DNA of 64,000 bases from Loripinus fragilis. Its lineage: Eukaryota > Mollusca > Bivalvia > Lucinida > Lucinidae. Numbering within the stretch: position 1 is the stretch's first letter; every line of letters starts with the position of its first letter. This document shows positions 1-12,666 of the stretch, one piece after another. The DNA is taken from contig OZ026515.1 in the NCBI GenBank assembly GCA_964019695.1, positions 77,243,144 to 77,307,143 on the forward strand, written 5' to 3'. Under the pieces are notes generated by a model. The model had not been told where the DNA came from, made no database searches, and worked only from the letters and a program-made list of their open reading frames with translations. The position numbers and the translations under genes were made by a program.

Positions 1-1420
1 ATCTTTAATTGGGTGTACTGTAGTGGGATTTTCATCATCATTAAGTTACCATTAAAATGCAGATTAATGAGGTATCAAGGACACTTAAATTCACATTTAA
101 ATCTCATTTAAACAATTGGTGAGAGTCAAAAGCATGCTATATAATAAGAGCATTTTTAGAATTCTAATACCATTAGGTGGTATCATTTTAATGGAATGCT
201 CAATTTAATGGTCAGTAATTTTTTAAATTCCGTGAATTTGACAGTACATGATTGCCATTTACTTCATTTGGAATGTTTTAATTTGATTAATTCATGGTTA
301 TTTATTTGTGTCAATACTTTAATCGCTATTTTGCATGCAAATGTCATGAACATCCCCTTTGTCCTTTGTCATTTTATGTCCTCTTGTTCCATAGATTTGA
401 TTTAATTTTTCACTCTTGCACCAAAATTCCAGAAGGGCCCATAATAACTTTACAGTGCATCTGAAGCTCGAGTGAAAATTTGTGTGGAATTTGTAGTATA
501 TGGTGCGCTTCGACTTTGTTTGAATACTAGACCAGAAACTTGTCATCAAATAATGTCTTAAAGTTACTAATTTAGGCATGTTACATGAATTTAAATATAT
601 CAGGCTATACACTGTAGAAAAACATTTCACTCTCCTTGCAAAGTGTCTCTAATACATTAAAATGCCATAATCCTGGAACCTGAATTAAACTTAAACTTTT
701 TGCCACAATGACATGTCTCACATTTTGAGGTATCTTTTTGAATCTTTGTGAATGAATACAATATTTCCCAAGAAAATGTTATAATGCAAAATGAGCCAAG
801 CATATACTAAGAATCACTGTCATAAATATTGTTTATGAACGATAGCATCAATGTTTACTTTTTTGTCCTAACTTCCTTCTTGCAACTATTATAATGCACC
901 AAACAATTATGGTGACTCGGTTTGATGTCATTTTAATGGACCTGCTGCATTAAATTCATGTCCATTAAAATATTGTTGAATCAACTGTCATTAATCTAAC
1001 TGTACCATTGAATTCAATGTCATTTAAATTAAACTTGTTGAATTGACAATTATAAAACTGTCTGCATAATTAAATGTATGACTATTGAAAATATAGCCTA
1101 TCATTAAACAACCATTTAGCTAGTTGCACCATTAAATTCATCAAAAACTGCTGTATTTCTTTTTAATTAACTACAGTTAAATTAATTGCGCCACTACATT
1201 CTTCGTCATTTAAACTATTTAACTGTTAACTAATGGGGCTTGGGTTTATAATCATTAATTTAAGTGTCATTAAAAGTTTACCATGAATTGAATTTCCATT
1301 AGGAGGGCATTAAACGCTCTGTACAAGAATTGACATGTTTTTGATGGCCCTGAAAGTTAGAATATCAGTTGGAGCAGAATTTGTGGTAAGTTTAATGGAA
1401 TTCAGCTTTTAATATCATGT
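1..1420. other. AT-rich stretch dense in CATTAAA/TTTAATG motifs, no gene
   Basis: The hexamer-like motif CATTAA, CATTTAA or its complement recurs dozens of times without a fixed period. The short open frames here have no coding features. A similar zone lies at 41980-43650. Confidence 0.5.
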
Positions 1421-2587
1421 TATTTTCATCTTATAGTTATATAAGTATATAACTATTCCAACAAAAACTGTAAATGTATTATTTTTTTCGTATGAACGTG
1501 TACATCTGATTGATATTGGAGAAAAATATGGCCAATAATTTTTTTCATTTTTTATCCTGATGATTGTTGATTTTTAGCTTGAAAATAACGCATTTTGGAA
1601 CGTTCAGAATGCGCCAAATCGCTCCCTTGTTATCAAACTTTTCTGGGGGAGCATGCCCCCACACCCCCTAGCACGAGTGTGAATCCACATCGTTACAGGC
1701 GACTTGCGCGTATTGTATGTAATCATCTCTCTTTTTAATTAGCTGATTTTTACTACAACTTTGAAGAATGTTGATCAGTTATATACATACTTGATGACAC
1801 TGATGTTTAACATGCGTATGGAGCCTAATAGCAATTGCAAAAAAGACGTTTTATGGTTACAAAAATTGATGCTTTCACTTTGTCTGAATAAAAAACTCTA
1901 GTTTTAAGCAGCGTTGAAAAAAACAGTCGCTCTCCACCAGAAAACCAAATGGTCAGTCCCTAATTCAACAAAAATCAAATCTAGACAGCGTTCCTCCATA
2001 CCTACATGTACTCTATCAGGTACAGCAAAACATTTTAGGAACGGCATTGACCTTGTACATTGAGCTATATATCATGTATTTCATTAAAAAAAAAATATGT
2101 CATGTATTATGTCATGTATGTATGTCTTTACATGTATATACTGCAAAATATTAAGTCAATATAAGTCATGCGCTCCTGTATAGCTTCATATACTTTTTTA
2201 AGTATGTGAATTTCATCCTACAGAAAGAAAAAATACATTTTAGGGAGAATAGGCTTATATTTTGGGGGATTTTGGGAGGAACTGAATGACACTAGGAATT
2301 TGGGGAGCAAAGCCAAACTACTTTCAGGGAGCAAAGGTTTATTTCAGGAATTTGGGGAGATCGGTGCATTATTTTAAGGGAGCAAGTGAACACAGACTGT
2401 GCTGGGGGCCTCAATTATATGCCGGAAGTTAACAATTAACTTGCTTACTGTAACTGATACTTTGTCACTTGACCATTCTCTCATCAGAAAACGCATGAAC
2501 ATTATGGATGTCATTTAAAAGTAGAATAAAACACTTGACGTCATTATTATCGTTTAATTAACGTCTGAAGGTCTTAAGCAGATAAAA
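1421..2587. other. No recognisable feature
   Basis: AT-rich sequence with no exon-like or repeat structure that I can support. A few near-repeats of GGGGAG-containing phrases occur at 2255-2390. Confidence 0.4.
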
Positions 2588-2862
2588 GGGCAATGATCAG
2601 GAATTGATACAATCTAGTACCACACCTGACCCAAGATACCATATTGTAAAGTGACAAAACACAAGAAAAAATCACATACAAGAGAACAAGAGGACCTGCC
2701 CTTTCCTAGCAGGTGATCACATGGCTGCAAGGGACAGACACGGCAGCATAATTAAGACAAACGTGAAAGATAGATAACAAAAAGATCCACAAAAGAAGCA
2801 TCGCCTTTGAACGGTCAACAAAATTACTGGAGGGTTTAAACATGTTATGGGTGCCAACCTTT
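2588..2862 (+). repeat. Interspersed repeat, family A (copy 1)
   Basis: This 270-bp stretch matches 33707-33966 along its whole length, starting with GGGCAATGATCAGGAATTGA and including the blocks TACCACACCTGACCC, TTTCCTAGCAGGTGATCACA and TACTGGAGGG. Fragments recur near 21494-21546 and 63101-63125. No TIRs or tRNA boxes are obvious. Confidence 0.7.
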
Positions 2863-2927
2863 TTTTCTGATGTTTGCTCACATGGAAAATCATTAACTAT
2901 CGATGAATCATTTCCTAATATATACTA

Positions 2928-3126
2928 GGGTAAAGACGGGTAACTCCGGACATCTGGTAAATTCAGACATACATTTGCAAACAGTGGAAATCCAGATGAG
3001 ACCATCTCATAAGGATTTTTACTGTTTGCTTAGTTAATTTATTTTTTATTCCAATAACCAAAGTATGAAACAAACAGTTTCACTGTCCGAATTTAGCGGA
3101 ACGTCCGAATTTACCCGACTTTACCC
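2928..3126. mobile_element. 199-bp TIR element (MITE, TA target) copy 1
   Basis: Starts GGGTAAAGACGGGTAA and ends TTACCCGACTTTACCC, with TA on both sides. The copy at 34950-35148 has the same length and ends. It has no coding capacity. Confidence 0.85.
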
Positions 3127-3575
3127 TAATCAAGACATGAAGAGGAGAAAAAGCAAAGATAAGGACTCAACGGGACATACAACTGAATACAGGATCAAAA
3201 GAAATACAACAATTTATCCCCAGTGGGCCTGAACAAAGAAACGACCTCAGGCCCCAACAAATCAGAATCTGAGGTCTAGCCCCCGGCATGCAATAAAATA
3301 GGAATGCAATGGATGGTTCCCAAAATACCAACAGGCCAACATAATCGATGACTTTGCTGAACTTGCTGTAAGTTGATGGACGAGTTAATATCGTTAAAGT
3401 TTGCACTAAAATTCAATGAATTAACGTGTCCACTATTGTGTGCCTTTGTCCCCACAGTTACATAACAAAATAAGGGCCAAGCGCATCCCTCAAAGCTGAA
3501 GCAAGAACAAACAATGAATCAATAACAACAGAATCACTGTTTTTTAACATCTTGCCTCGTCGCGATTCAAAACAG

Positions 3576-3815
3576 TATGAGCCACAGCATGATATTTCCA
3601 ACATTGTGACATTTTGACATGAATCGACTCAGACAAGCCTGGGCAGCCTCCTTTTAAGCTAAGTAACTGCAAATGATGTTCAGTCAGTAGCTTAACAGTC
3701 GTAAAATATTCAAGCGACTAGCAAAGGCTCTGATCAGACTGCGTATATGCGCAGGATGGTCTGAGCCTTTGCTGGTTGCACATACCACATTGTTGGAAAT
3801 CACATGTCACGCTCA
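3576..3815. mobile_element. TIR repeat with palindromic core, family B (copy 1)
   Basis: Ends are diverged inverted copies around TTTCCAACA(A)TGTG. The centre holds GCAAAGGCTCTGATCAGACT and a near-palindrome around TATGCGCA. The family recurs at 30453, 34254, 36010 and 37710. Confidence 0.75.
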
Positions 3816-4090
3816 AATATTGTGAAAGAGATAATGAGAGGAATGGTAAAAATCAATTTTGATCTGTTAAAATGAGGTTGAGATTCTTATTAAATTAAAT
3901 CTAAAACAAAAATGATTTTTTTTAACTTTGTATTTCAATGTTTGGCCACTTCGCATTTTCAAGAAACAAATATAATTAAAACTCAAAACAACCTCTTCAT
4001 ATCTTTGTAGACATGTTTATCTGACGTCATGAACATGATATCCCTTAAATCTATATGCTTAAAGCAAATGATTTAAAGATCATACAAAAA

Positions 4091-4380
4091 AGCAAGTAAG
4101 TATGATAAGGGAATACCACAACGACACACTGCAGACCAACCAGCAACAACCACAGAACAATGGCAATAACAAGACACCAGGAGACAAACAAAGCAATGCA
4201 TCCAGATCTCTCTTCCTCGTCAAAATGATTGCAAAACTAGAACGTACACAAAGCAATGCACAGCAAAACATGGACGTCACAGGCGACGAAGGGCAATCGA
4301 AAACTATGTTTCTAACGATTCTTGATCTATTTTCGTCGATAATATTAACGTTTTCGACTGCCGCCTATTCCGTGTGATTA
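4091..4380 (+). repeat. Interspersed repeat, family C with a family D end
   Basis: The left part (AAGTAAGTATGATAAGGGAA, then a CACTGCAGACCAACC block) recurs near 23570, 26766 and 59010, and on the other strand near 12060 and 17460. The right part (GTCGATAATATTAACGTTTT and CGACTGCCGCC) belongs to the CGATTGCCG family seen at 30229-30400 and 61555-62215. The 91-codon frame here is repeat-derived. Confidence 0.65.
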
Positions 4381-4500
4381 TAGCAGTTGCATACTTTTCA
4401 GCATTCTTATTCATATTCGTATGCATATTTGCGAGGACTTGGAGTTTGTGAATAAGCTAAATAGCATGGTAGTCATCTTTCGAAAATCAGATTTCTGGTT

Positions 4501-4640
4501 TCTGACCAGCCTGCTCAGCTATAGAGAATAACTAGAAAATTGAAATGTCGCTTGTAGCAAGTTCAGAGAGATACGTAAGCGTCAACACATACCAGAGACG
4601 TTGAATAGACTGCGCTGATGAGCAGGCTGGTCTGTGCCTT
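4501..4640. repeat. Inverted repeat, MITE-like
   Basis: CTGACCAGCCTGCTCAGC on the left faces GATGAGCAGGCTGGTCTG on the right, about 140 bp apart. Nothing coding lies between them. Confidence 0.55.
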
Positions 4641-5202
4641 AGGGTTTGCCATCCCCGAAAACAGGTTTTCTCGAGCAAAGGCTTATATGTTTTGCAAATG
4701 TACAATTAATAATGAATAATAGACAATAAATAGAACAAAATAATAATAAAGATGGTTGTTAACATAGAGGAGTTCACTGGTTTAATTAAATTTATTAAAC
4801 GAGTTGAGAAAAAACGATAAAATGCTAGGCTTGTCAAGCATTTTATCACTGTGTTAGCAACAAGTTTAATAAATACCATAACAGAAATGCACGAATGTTG
4901 AATTCTATCTATCATATGACTTATAAAGATTACTTTGAAATATCATTTCTGACGTAAAAAGTTAAGATTTTGTCATTATGGACGGGGCTGTGTTGATTTG
5001 GACGTCATTTCATAACGTTACCAAAATCTGTAAACCACTAGTTGTTTATTGATTTCAATGCATGGCGTTATTTCTCTCTAGGACGCGACGTCATTTGATA
5101 AATTAGTGGTTAACAGATTTGAATGAACGGCGTTATTTCACTCGAGGATGCGACGTCATGATAGATTCGCATAAATGGGTTACTTCAACGTTAACTATTT
5201 AC

Positions 5203-5415
5203 CTTGTGGACAGTTTGGAATATCTCCTATCAATCGACCATCTATACATGTAACGTTAGTTTCGACATAATTATCAATCAGTGAAGTAAATTCAGATTTG
5301 CATGATGCTTGAAAAACTTGACCATTCTTTATTATCTCGTTTTTTTGTAGTAGGCTACCAGTGTCCTCTCTGAAGAGATCTACGCCACTGAACTCTGGAG
5401 CTATACAGACACCGC
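5203..5415 (-). CDS. Sushi/CCP module lacking the usual Trp (exon 6)
   Basis: This 213-nt exon has an acceptor ending TTTATTTCAG and a donor GTAAAT, phase 1 at both ends. It holds four cysteines in CCP order (V-C-I-A-P, A-S-C, V-T-C and P-N-C-P). The position normally held by Trp between cysteines 3 and 4 reads Leu-Ile, so the module is divergent. It ends with a strong donor rather than a stop, so at least one further exon is expected to the left. I found no convincing next exon in 1-5200; it may be outside the window. Confidence 0.8.
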
Positions 5416-5559
5416 CTGAAATAAACCAGAGTGCACTTTTAACACTTATAACTCCTTGTACAAACTCATGTAAATGTACAGGTAAGTAAACTACAGTAGT
5501 AGTCCAAGGTAACAATCGATCATAATATTTGGACATTAAAAATTGAATATTGACAAGGC

Positions 5560-6111
5560 TCAAAGGTATTACTTGACTTTTCGCTTACTGTAAAGGCGGC
5601 GCCTCATGAATGCGTAATTAGGACTGGTAAACCTTAGGCATAGGTAAAAGCAGAAAATGAGGCGTGGTTTACTCAAAAATAACTGTATCATTTTGTGCCA
5701 TAACCTCAGTCATTTTTCAGTCCTTAAAATGCCAGCAAAATAACTGCATCTGAAAATGTCTATTTAACATAGCAGGGAGGCAAACATTGTCGACCCAGGA
5801 GTAGTCTGATCTGGATCCACACTGTTTATCTATGAGGCTTCAAATAGTTTAGTGGACGAGAAAAACATACATTTTGTGATTATTCGCTTTAAGGGTTAAT
5901 AAATGTGAGTTTAGTCAGTATACTGCTAGGATTTTCATGAAATGCCAGCACGTTTGCGCGGCTCAAAAAGCTTATAAAACTCTTTACCAAATTATAAATA
6001 AAACCTGATTTTCCTTCCTTAGCAGATGAAATATCCAAACCACGGCCAGATATGAATATTAAAGAGGCCGCCTTTACAGTAAGCAAAAATCCAAGTAATA
6101 GGTATCTTTGA
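5560..6111. mobile_element. 552-bp TIR element
   Basis: TCAAAGGTATTACTTGACTT followed by GCTTACTGTAAAGGCGGC on the left is mirrored by GCCGCCTTTACAGTAAGC and a diverged end on the right. The terminal repeats span about 40 bp with some mismatches. It begins 145 bp upstream of the exon 6 acceptor. No protein is encoded. Confidence 0.75.
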
Positions 6112-6234
6112 ACATGAAACAGCGATCAGACCTAAATTTTAAACACTCAAAACAGTATGCTTATTCTGGCTATCTGCAACTATTAAAAAGATCTGCATAA
6201 AAATGGCGAAGAAAACCTGAGGAGGTAGTCACAA

Positions 6235-6610
6235 TCGGAACTGCCTCGGCCAATAATGTGGAAATCAGTGGAACTAGACCTCGGATGTACATCAAGGATC
6301 TACTTTGATAACGTGACGCTGACGATACATAACGTGACGCTCACGTCACAAAAAAACGTCAACACAATAACAAGTGTGATTGCAACAAAACAAACGGTCA
6401 GAAATGAAGTTTTTTTTAATAAAATAGCAATATTTTAATAAAAAATACATAAAATTCCTTTATTCTGCTGATTAATAAAAAATTGGATTTTAATGGGGCT
6501 GAACCCACATGCTACAGAACTAATTTTCCTAACGCCAGTTCAGGCTAACAAAATGGAACTCTTTTGTACACAGTACTATGCGTAATACCCCTTACATACA
6601 CCTAATAGTG
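6235..6610. repeat. Interspersed repeat, family E (copy 1)
   Basis: Shares the blocks AATCGGAACTGCC, ACAATAACAAGTGTGATTGC, CAAACGGTC and TTTTCCTAACGCCAGTT with copies at 18478, 43842 and 60799. The 60- and 64-codon frames here fall within it and are not genes. Confidence 0.75.
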
Positions 6611-6779
6611 CTTAACTTGACTCTCGAATTATGCCAGGCTTTCCATTTGGAGGTATCCCGTGGTAGGGTGTGGCCTCAATTCAAGCTCATACGCAAGCTT
6701 TCATGCACTTCCTTGTTCTCTACAATAATGAAAAAAAATCCCTTGGGCCCTGGGTCGCTCACCTTAGAATGACTGATTA

Positions 6780-7930
6780 TAAAGGTATAGAAAGCATAGC
6801 TCCTCTCAAAGTCCAGCTATGAATTTTGGTAGATTAGCAGTTTCATTAAGACTTAACAGGGGTTAAGTTGACAAAATTAACTGGATGTTGAAATATCAAC
6901 AAATAAAACATGTGATTTCCGAGGTGGGCCATTTTTGGCTGCCAGAGGTATAATTTTAACAAACTTTGTAGAGGTTCACAAGATGATGCTACAAACACAA
7001 TATTAAGGCTCTAGGCCTAGTGGTTTCAGACAAGAATATTTTTTTATGTTTTTTGCCCCAGGGGAATTACTTAATTGAACTTCTTGAAGGATCTTGTCAT
7101 ACAGAAATGATATTTACCTATCTCCAACGCCTAAGTCTATCTTAAAGGGTATCTTTGTAGTTTGCTGCATTTCATCAGGGTCTGCACTGTTTGCTATGAT
7201 AAATGCAATATTAAGAGACTGAAGTACAAATTTATTAGGAAAGTCTACCTGTGAACCCTTATAGCATTAAATGCACAATCCCATCCTTATTGTAGCTATC
7301 TGTTTGGGAAAATCAAACTTCCCAGAATCAAGGGAAAAATATTTACAAACAAGACAGCCATATTGCAAGATTTGTCCCCCTTACAAGATTCCTATAATAT
7401 TCTTAATTTGGACGTACAATGTAGTGCTTTTGTGGTAGATTTTGCTTGAAGATATTTCTCATCTAGAGCTCTGGCAGCCCCTTTGTGAGTGGAACCATTT
7501 GTAAAATTTTGGGAGAGTGCATCATGAGGGAAAATTGGTTTAACTATTTTTAATTTGGACCAGTGGTTCAGGAGGAGATGTCATTTAAATACATTTCTAA
7601 CCTAGAGCTCTGGTGGCCCCATGTTCTGTGGACCAAGAACTATTTGTACAATTTTGATAGAAGGCATCAGTAGAAACAATTCTGTGAAATTATTTTGAAT
7701 TTGAACCAGTGGTTCAGGAGGCAATGCCGTTTATATGTATTATTATGTATATTATTATCTGGACCTCTTGCAGCCCTTTCATTCAGCTAAGGGGAACCAT
7801 TTGTGCAATTACGGTAGAGGGTTTTATTAGGAACTATTCTTTAAAATTGTTTAGAGTTTGAGCCAGACGTTCAGGAGGAGATTTCGTTTGAAATATTTCT
7901 TACCTAGAGCTCTTGCAGCCCTCCTGTTTG
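6780..7930. repeat. Degenerate tandem array, GAGCTCT / GGTTCAGGAGG units
   Basis: From 7440 to 7920 a unit of roughly 140-170 bp recurs, marked by ACCTAGAGCTCT, GGAACCATTTGT and CAGTGGTTCAGGAGG. The left part (6880-7040) matches a different module that is repeated at 22870-23780, marked by TGATGCTACA and GGTTTCAGACAA. Non-coding. Confidence 0.65.
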
Positions 7931-9270
7931 GAGGAGCAAACCCATTTATTTATTTACCTTTCTCCAATGCCTAAGTCTATCTTAGTTATCACTCAGATCA
8001 TATCCGACAGCAGCCAAAGCCACTAAATGCATTTTACAGGTACCAATCTTAGCCCTAGATTCTGTTGTTGTTAAAGAACAAAACTGTTAAGCTCGCATTG
8101 AGGCTTTCTAAATATTTCTGGAAATACAGATGTTTCAGAAATAGGGATAACCTACAATTTTAAAAAAAAACTTCGTTTTATTGAATCTGTTAATGAGAAC
8201 TAATGGAAAGTACAACAATTCTTAAGCCCCATAGCACAGTCTTAAGTGGTATTCTGCTTTCCGTCAGAACTCAATACTCCTATCCCTTAAGGACCAGAAT
8301 ATGAAACAATATCAACACTATATCAGTTGAACCTCAGTGTAGAAGACAAAATAGCTCACCTTGAACCTTTAGTTCTGCTGAGCTAAACTTAATATGCAAG
8401 AATGGTCAAAATATTATGCATTGATTTTTAAGACGCCCAATGCCAGATAAGGCTGTAGTCAGTGATTGGATCTTGCCTAAAATCAAACTCATCCATGCTA
8501 CCTGCATGGATAAAGAAAATAAGGCACTAATATGGTCACAACAATTTTCCCATTATAAGGGGATTTTTGCAAACGATTAAAGACGGGTAACTCCGCATTC
8601 TGTGGTTTGATCTGGCCGAATTTTGAACTCAGCTTAGATTGCTGCTCGTGATATCTGCCATATCAACCAAGTTTTAATAGTTGTCATTGTAACCTGTAAG
8701 AATAAAGAAGATCCATCTTAAAATGAAGGCAAGAGAGTGGTATTGACATTTCTCATATAATAAGTCTTTGGAATTTTCCAATCTCTCAAGGGCACCTAGC
8801 TTCTCAGTCACTAGTCTGATCTTGCCGAATTTTGTACTTAAGCGAGGATTATAGTGTTCTTGTAACTTGCAAGAATAAAGAAAATCCCGTTATAAATGAA
8901 GGAGCTAGGGTAGTTATTAGGTTCTCCCCCATTTAACCCTATGGGAGTTATTTGTTGCCAAGGAAACCAAGGCGTTCTGATCCCCTCTGGCCTATAACCT
9001 GATGCAGCGTTTGCCATATCCCATTGATGCTCCAGTTGTATTTTGATTATTCACTGCCTGCACGTGTCAGAGATATTTATAGTTGAAGTTGTGAATAGAC
9101 TCACAGACCGAAGGGCAGATGGACGCCAGCTCGTGTGCCATCCTACATATACAAGCTCAAATTGTAGTCATTAAAGCACACACAAGTCACACCATATGTT
9201 TTGTGTGATCAAAAGAAGCATATATTACTCTCAAGTTCCCACAACATATTTTGATTGAAAATCAAAAACA
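7931..9270. other. Non-coding; one diverged duplication
   Basis: Two stretches (about 8600-8770 and 8810-8930) resemble each other, both containing GATCTxGCCGAATTTTG and CAAGAATAAAGAA-like blocks. A small piece of the 199-bp MITE end lies at 8578-8598. No exon found. Confidence 0.4.
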
Positions 9271-9279
9271 TTCATTTAC

Positions 9280-9870
9280 TAGTATGTGATCATAAATCAT
9301 TCTCTATATTTCATAAAGCTGACGAAACACATGCTCTTTTCTTGATGTGTCATAAAACTGCTAATCATTTGTTTATTCTCCGTATATATGTTAAGAAGTC
9401 GTATAGAACACATAATTCTTTTCTTAATTTTCTATAGAGTTGTAAAAGCAAGCGATATTTTCTGAAATAGTTATCAAGATGCACAAAACATATAGTCTAT
9501 TTTCTAAATATGTTATCAAGCTACATGAAACGCATGCTTTTTTCTAAACATGTTATAAAGCTGCATAAAACATATGCTCTTTTCTAGCAATGTTATAAAG
9601 CAATATAAAAACTATGATCCTTTCAGAATATAGTATAACGCTGCATAAACAATTTATTTTTTAATATGCTATGCAGTTTTATGAAACACTTGTTTTTTTT
9701 CTAAATATTCTATAAAGATGCATGAAACACATTGTCTCGTTCAATATGTTATGAAACTTTATAAAACCATGATCTTTATTGCTATTAAGCGGTATAAGAC
9801 ACATTGTCGTTTCTGAATAGGGTTAAATTGCATGAAACACATTGACTTTAATATAACTATGCTTAACAGC
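9280..9870. repeat. Minisatellite of about 57 bp
   Basis: About ten degenerate units each carry TGTTATAAAGCTGCATAAAA-like and CACATGCTCTTTTCTAAATA-like segments. Units in the middle (9480-9620) are the best preserved. Confidence 0.75.
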
Positions 9871-10135
9871 TGCATCCTTATCTGGCCCCGATGTTATAAA
9901 AATATTCATGCTCAACTCAACTGAGCATGGAATTTCAATTGCTCATGAATCTAAAATGCTGCAAAAATAAAGGTTTTTCTAGCTTCCAAACTCTAAGATG
10001 TATTTATCTTGCTAATAAAATTTAAATGCCAACGATTGTTGGCATTTTAACATTTATGATCATGATACATTTGTGTTGAGCATGAACAAAAACGTATAAC
10101 TCTGAGACGTATGTACAATAAAAAGAAAGTCATAC

Positions 10136-10336
10136 CAATGTTGGGACATGGAAGTGGGTCTTGTGTCCAATATCCCACATCACATGTAATGAGCTGGTGT
10201 CTTGTTGGTTCTGTAATGCAGCTCATGTTGATTGTGCTTCCATGTGTAACATTAACACCGAACACAGCTATATCATCTGAGCCTAAAAGACGAATGTTGT
10301 AGTCTTCTTGCCATGTTTCATTCACCATACAAACAA
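10136..10336 (-). CDS. Sushi/CCP module (exon 5)
   Basis: This 201-nt exon is phase 1 at both ends, with an acceptor ending GTTTTACAG and a donor GTATGA. It encodes the four CCP cysteines (V-C-M, M-S-C, I-T-C, L-P-C-P) and the conserved Trp (G-Y-W-T). Several N-x-S/T sequons are present (N-E-T, N-V-T, N-M-S), which fits a secreted glycoprotein. It follows exon 4 by 2.1 kb and is in register with it. The reading frame runs on beyond the donor for a short distance, but that tail has no CCP features and is taken as intron. Confidence 0.85.
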
Positions 10337-12459
10337 CTGTAAAACATTACAAGAGGTGTTTCATGCTTATTTGAACAAATTTGAAAATGCCATTACTCAA
10401 TTATTTCTCGTAATATTTGGTAATAATTGATTTCCAGAAATACGCAGTTACCATGACAACAGTTGTTATTTTCTGGTTTGAAACGGTCTTTGAAGATGAG
10501 TAGTCAAATTTAAAGCGTTTAAAAATGCTGTCTGAAACGAAATGTTCTAAATCTTTCTCAAACAATTTCTCTAAAAGATATGAGTTTTTCTCTATATTGT
10601 ACAAAAGTAAATAAAGTGTGTTATGTTAGAAAATAAAGTGTTCCAATTTGATATTTACTTTTCAGAAGCAACTTGAACATCAAATTTTAGGGATGACAAT
10701 TTCCATAGCAACAATAAATTGTATGCAAAATACTCAAATGCAATATTTGGTGATCAGTTTTATGAGGGATAGATATATAAGGTATCTAAGAAATTGAAAC
10801 GGCTATGAGATTTGAGAATTTGTTTTCAATTTTTTTCCATTTGGGCACTTGTATAGAAGAACTTATTAAGCCCTGTTACCAAGCAAAAACGGGTACGCAT
10901 AGGCTGTTTCTCATTTGGATATTAGACTGAATGTTCCTCTAAACTTAAAAGAAAATAGCACACTTAAATACGTATATTCTTAGAAGATACACCTGTTTTA
11001 GCTCTTAAAATCAGTTAAAGGGGGTTGGGGATGTATTTAGGGCCGCCGTGTTATGGCTACGTTTTAAATTGCCATCTTGTGTATTTGGCAATACTAGGGA
11101 CATGTCCGTTATGCACGAAAAATCAAAACTTGTTTGTTTTATTTATATGCAACTGCAAAAAGTGAAATTCAAATCTGTTCAAATTATCATGAAACAGATC
11201 TCGTATTATAACTTTAAATTTACACTTCATTACAGTGGGGTAGGAGACTACGATTGCTTGTTTTTGGAATGTTAGGCTGCCAGTTTGGGTAAGGTTATTA
11301 TATTCATTGGCAATAAAGAGCGTAGCGGTAACGGTAATTACACTACATGTTATGAAATTGTTTCACGATGTATCTCATGATTGTGTTCTACATATTTATT
11401 TGCACTATGTATAGGATACTGTTTGTAAAATTTTACTGCAAAACAGACTATAGACATGCCTGATTTATCACACGTTCTGTCTCTGTTAATCGTTTAAATG
11501 TCAGACATATAAAATAATATCATTTATGGATAATAGGTATGCGCATATACAGTCAAGAACCAAAAGCATTACACAAATTTAATTTCCCATAGACCTAAAT
11601 CTATTTTCAGTTTTGCAAAAATCTCTCTGTTGTTTGATATCAAGATAAAATACTGTAAAACCTGTGTAAAACGGCCGCTCAAAAATAGGCAATCTTAATG
11701 ACAAACGGTAGTTTAATAAAGTTCAAAAGTAATGCAGAATGTTTACTCATAAAGAGGTTTACAAGCACCCTCTATCCAAAACCAGTTACCTGAATCTACC
11801 TACTGAATTTCTATAGCTTCTTCCAAGAGGCTCTTATTTGAAAAATATATTATTGTTGGATCGTTGTTTTTGGCGCTCCCATTGATTTTTTGGAGGAAGT
11901 GCGTTTGATACTTGTTTGTAAAGTAGCACAAAGTGTCCATTCTAGTTCTGCAATCATGTTGTGTTATTGCTGTCATATGGCTGTAATTATTCTGTGTCAT
12001 TTCCTCACGTTGCCGTAGTTTGGTCTGCAGTGTGTGATTGTGGCATTCCCTGGTCATATTCACTTACTTTTCAATAACGTTTGACTGACGTTTTTATCAT
12101 GCTAAAGGCTATCTGTTTATGTAATTATGTTCATTATTCTAAAGTTATAGGGATATGTTTAAATCTAACCTTGTCTGTGTCTTAAGGTGTCTCTGGTTGC
12201 CACTGTTACAGGTCTGAAGATGTGTAGTAAATTAAATTTAAATGATAATAATCTGGCCTCCAGATATGCAAATATTGTAGGCGTAAAATTGTGCATATTT
12301 TTTTATTCATCAGTTTAAACATTTGTTTTTGGTGCTCAAAAGAACCGTCTCATTGAGACGGTTCTTTTGAGTACCTACAACATATATTTTGGTTGAGAAA
12401 TTAGAAACTAAATTGTGTTTACACACTTATCTGGGGCCTGGTAGTTGGTATATACCTAC
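10337..12459. other. Intron between exons 4 and 5
   Basis: No further exon is seen. It holds a reverse-orientation family C fragment ending near 12063 and an 18-bp perfect hairpin at 12337-12373. The rest is AT-rich, unassigned sequence. Confidence 0.5.
12337..12373. repeat. Perfect hairpin, 18-bp stem
   Basis: CTCAAAAGAACCGTCTCA is followed, after one base, by its exact complement TGAGACGGTTCTTTTGAG. Confidence 0.85.
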
Positions 12460-12666
12460 CTGGTTCACATGGTGAAACTATTCCATTCCAGGTGCCATCT
12501 GAGCAAGTCAAATTTGCTAGATCGTTTCCGCAACTTAAATCTATATAGTCAACCCTTACTTTTGTTCCAGAAGGAAAAGAATTAGGAAATTCCTCAATAC
12601 GTTCGTTTATATGAAACTTCCAGACGTTATGAACATTTAAATCTACTGGTGGTGGGTTACATGGCG
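12460..12666 (-). CDS. Sushi/CCP module (exon 4)
   Basis: This 207-nt exon has an acceptor ending TTCTCATTTCAG and a donor GTAGGT. It is phase 1 at both ends, the usual one-exon-one-module layout for CCP domains. Its 68 or so residues hold the four CCP cysteines (C-N-P-P-P, L-S-C, L-T-C and S-P-C) and the conserved Trp between the third and fourth (G-T-W-N-G). CCP modules are beta-sandwich units with C1-C3 and C2-C4 disulfides, used for protein binding in extracellular proteins. There is no ATG in frame, so it does not show up as a normal ORF. Confidence 0.85.
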
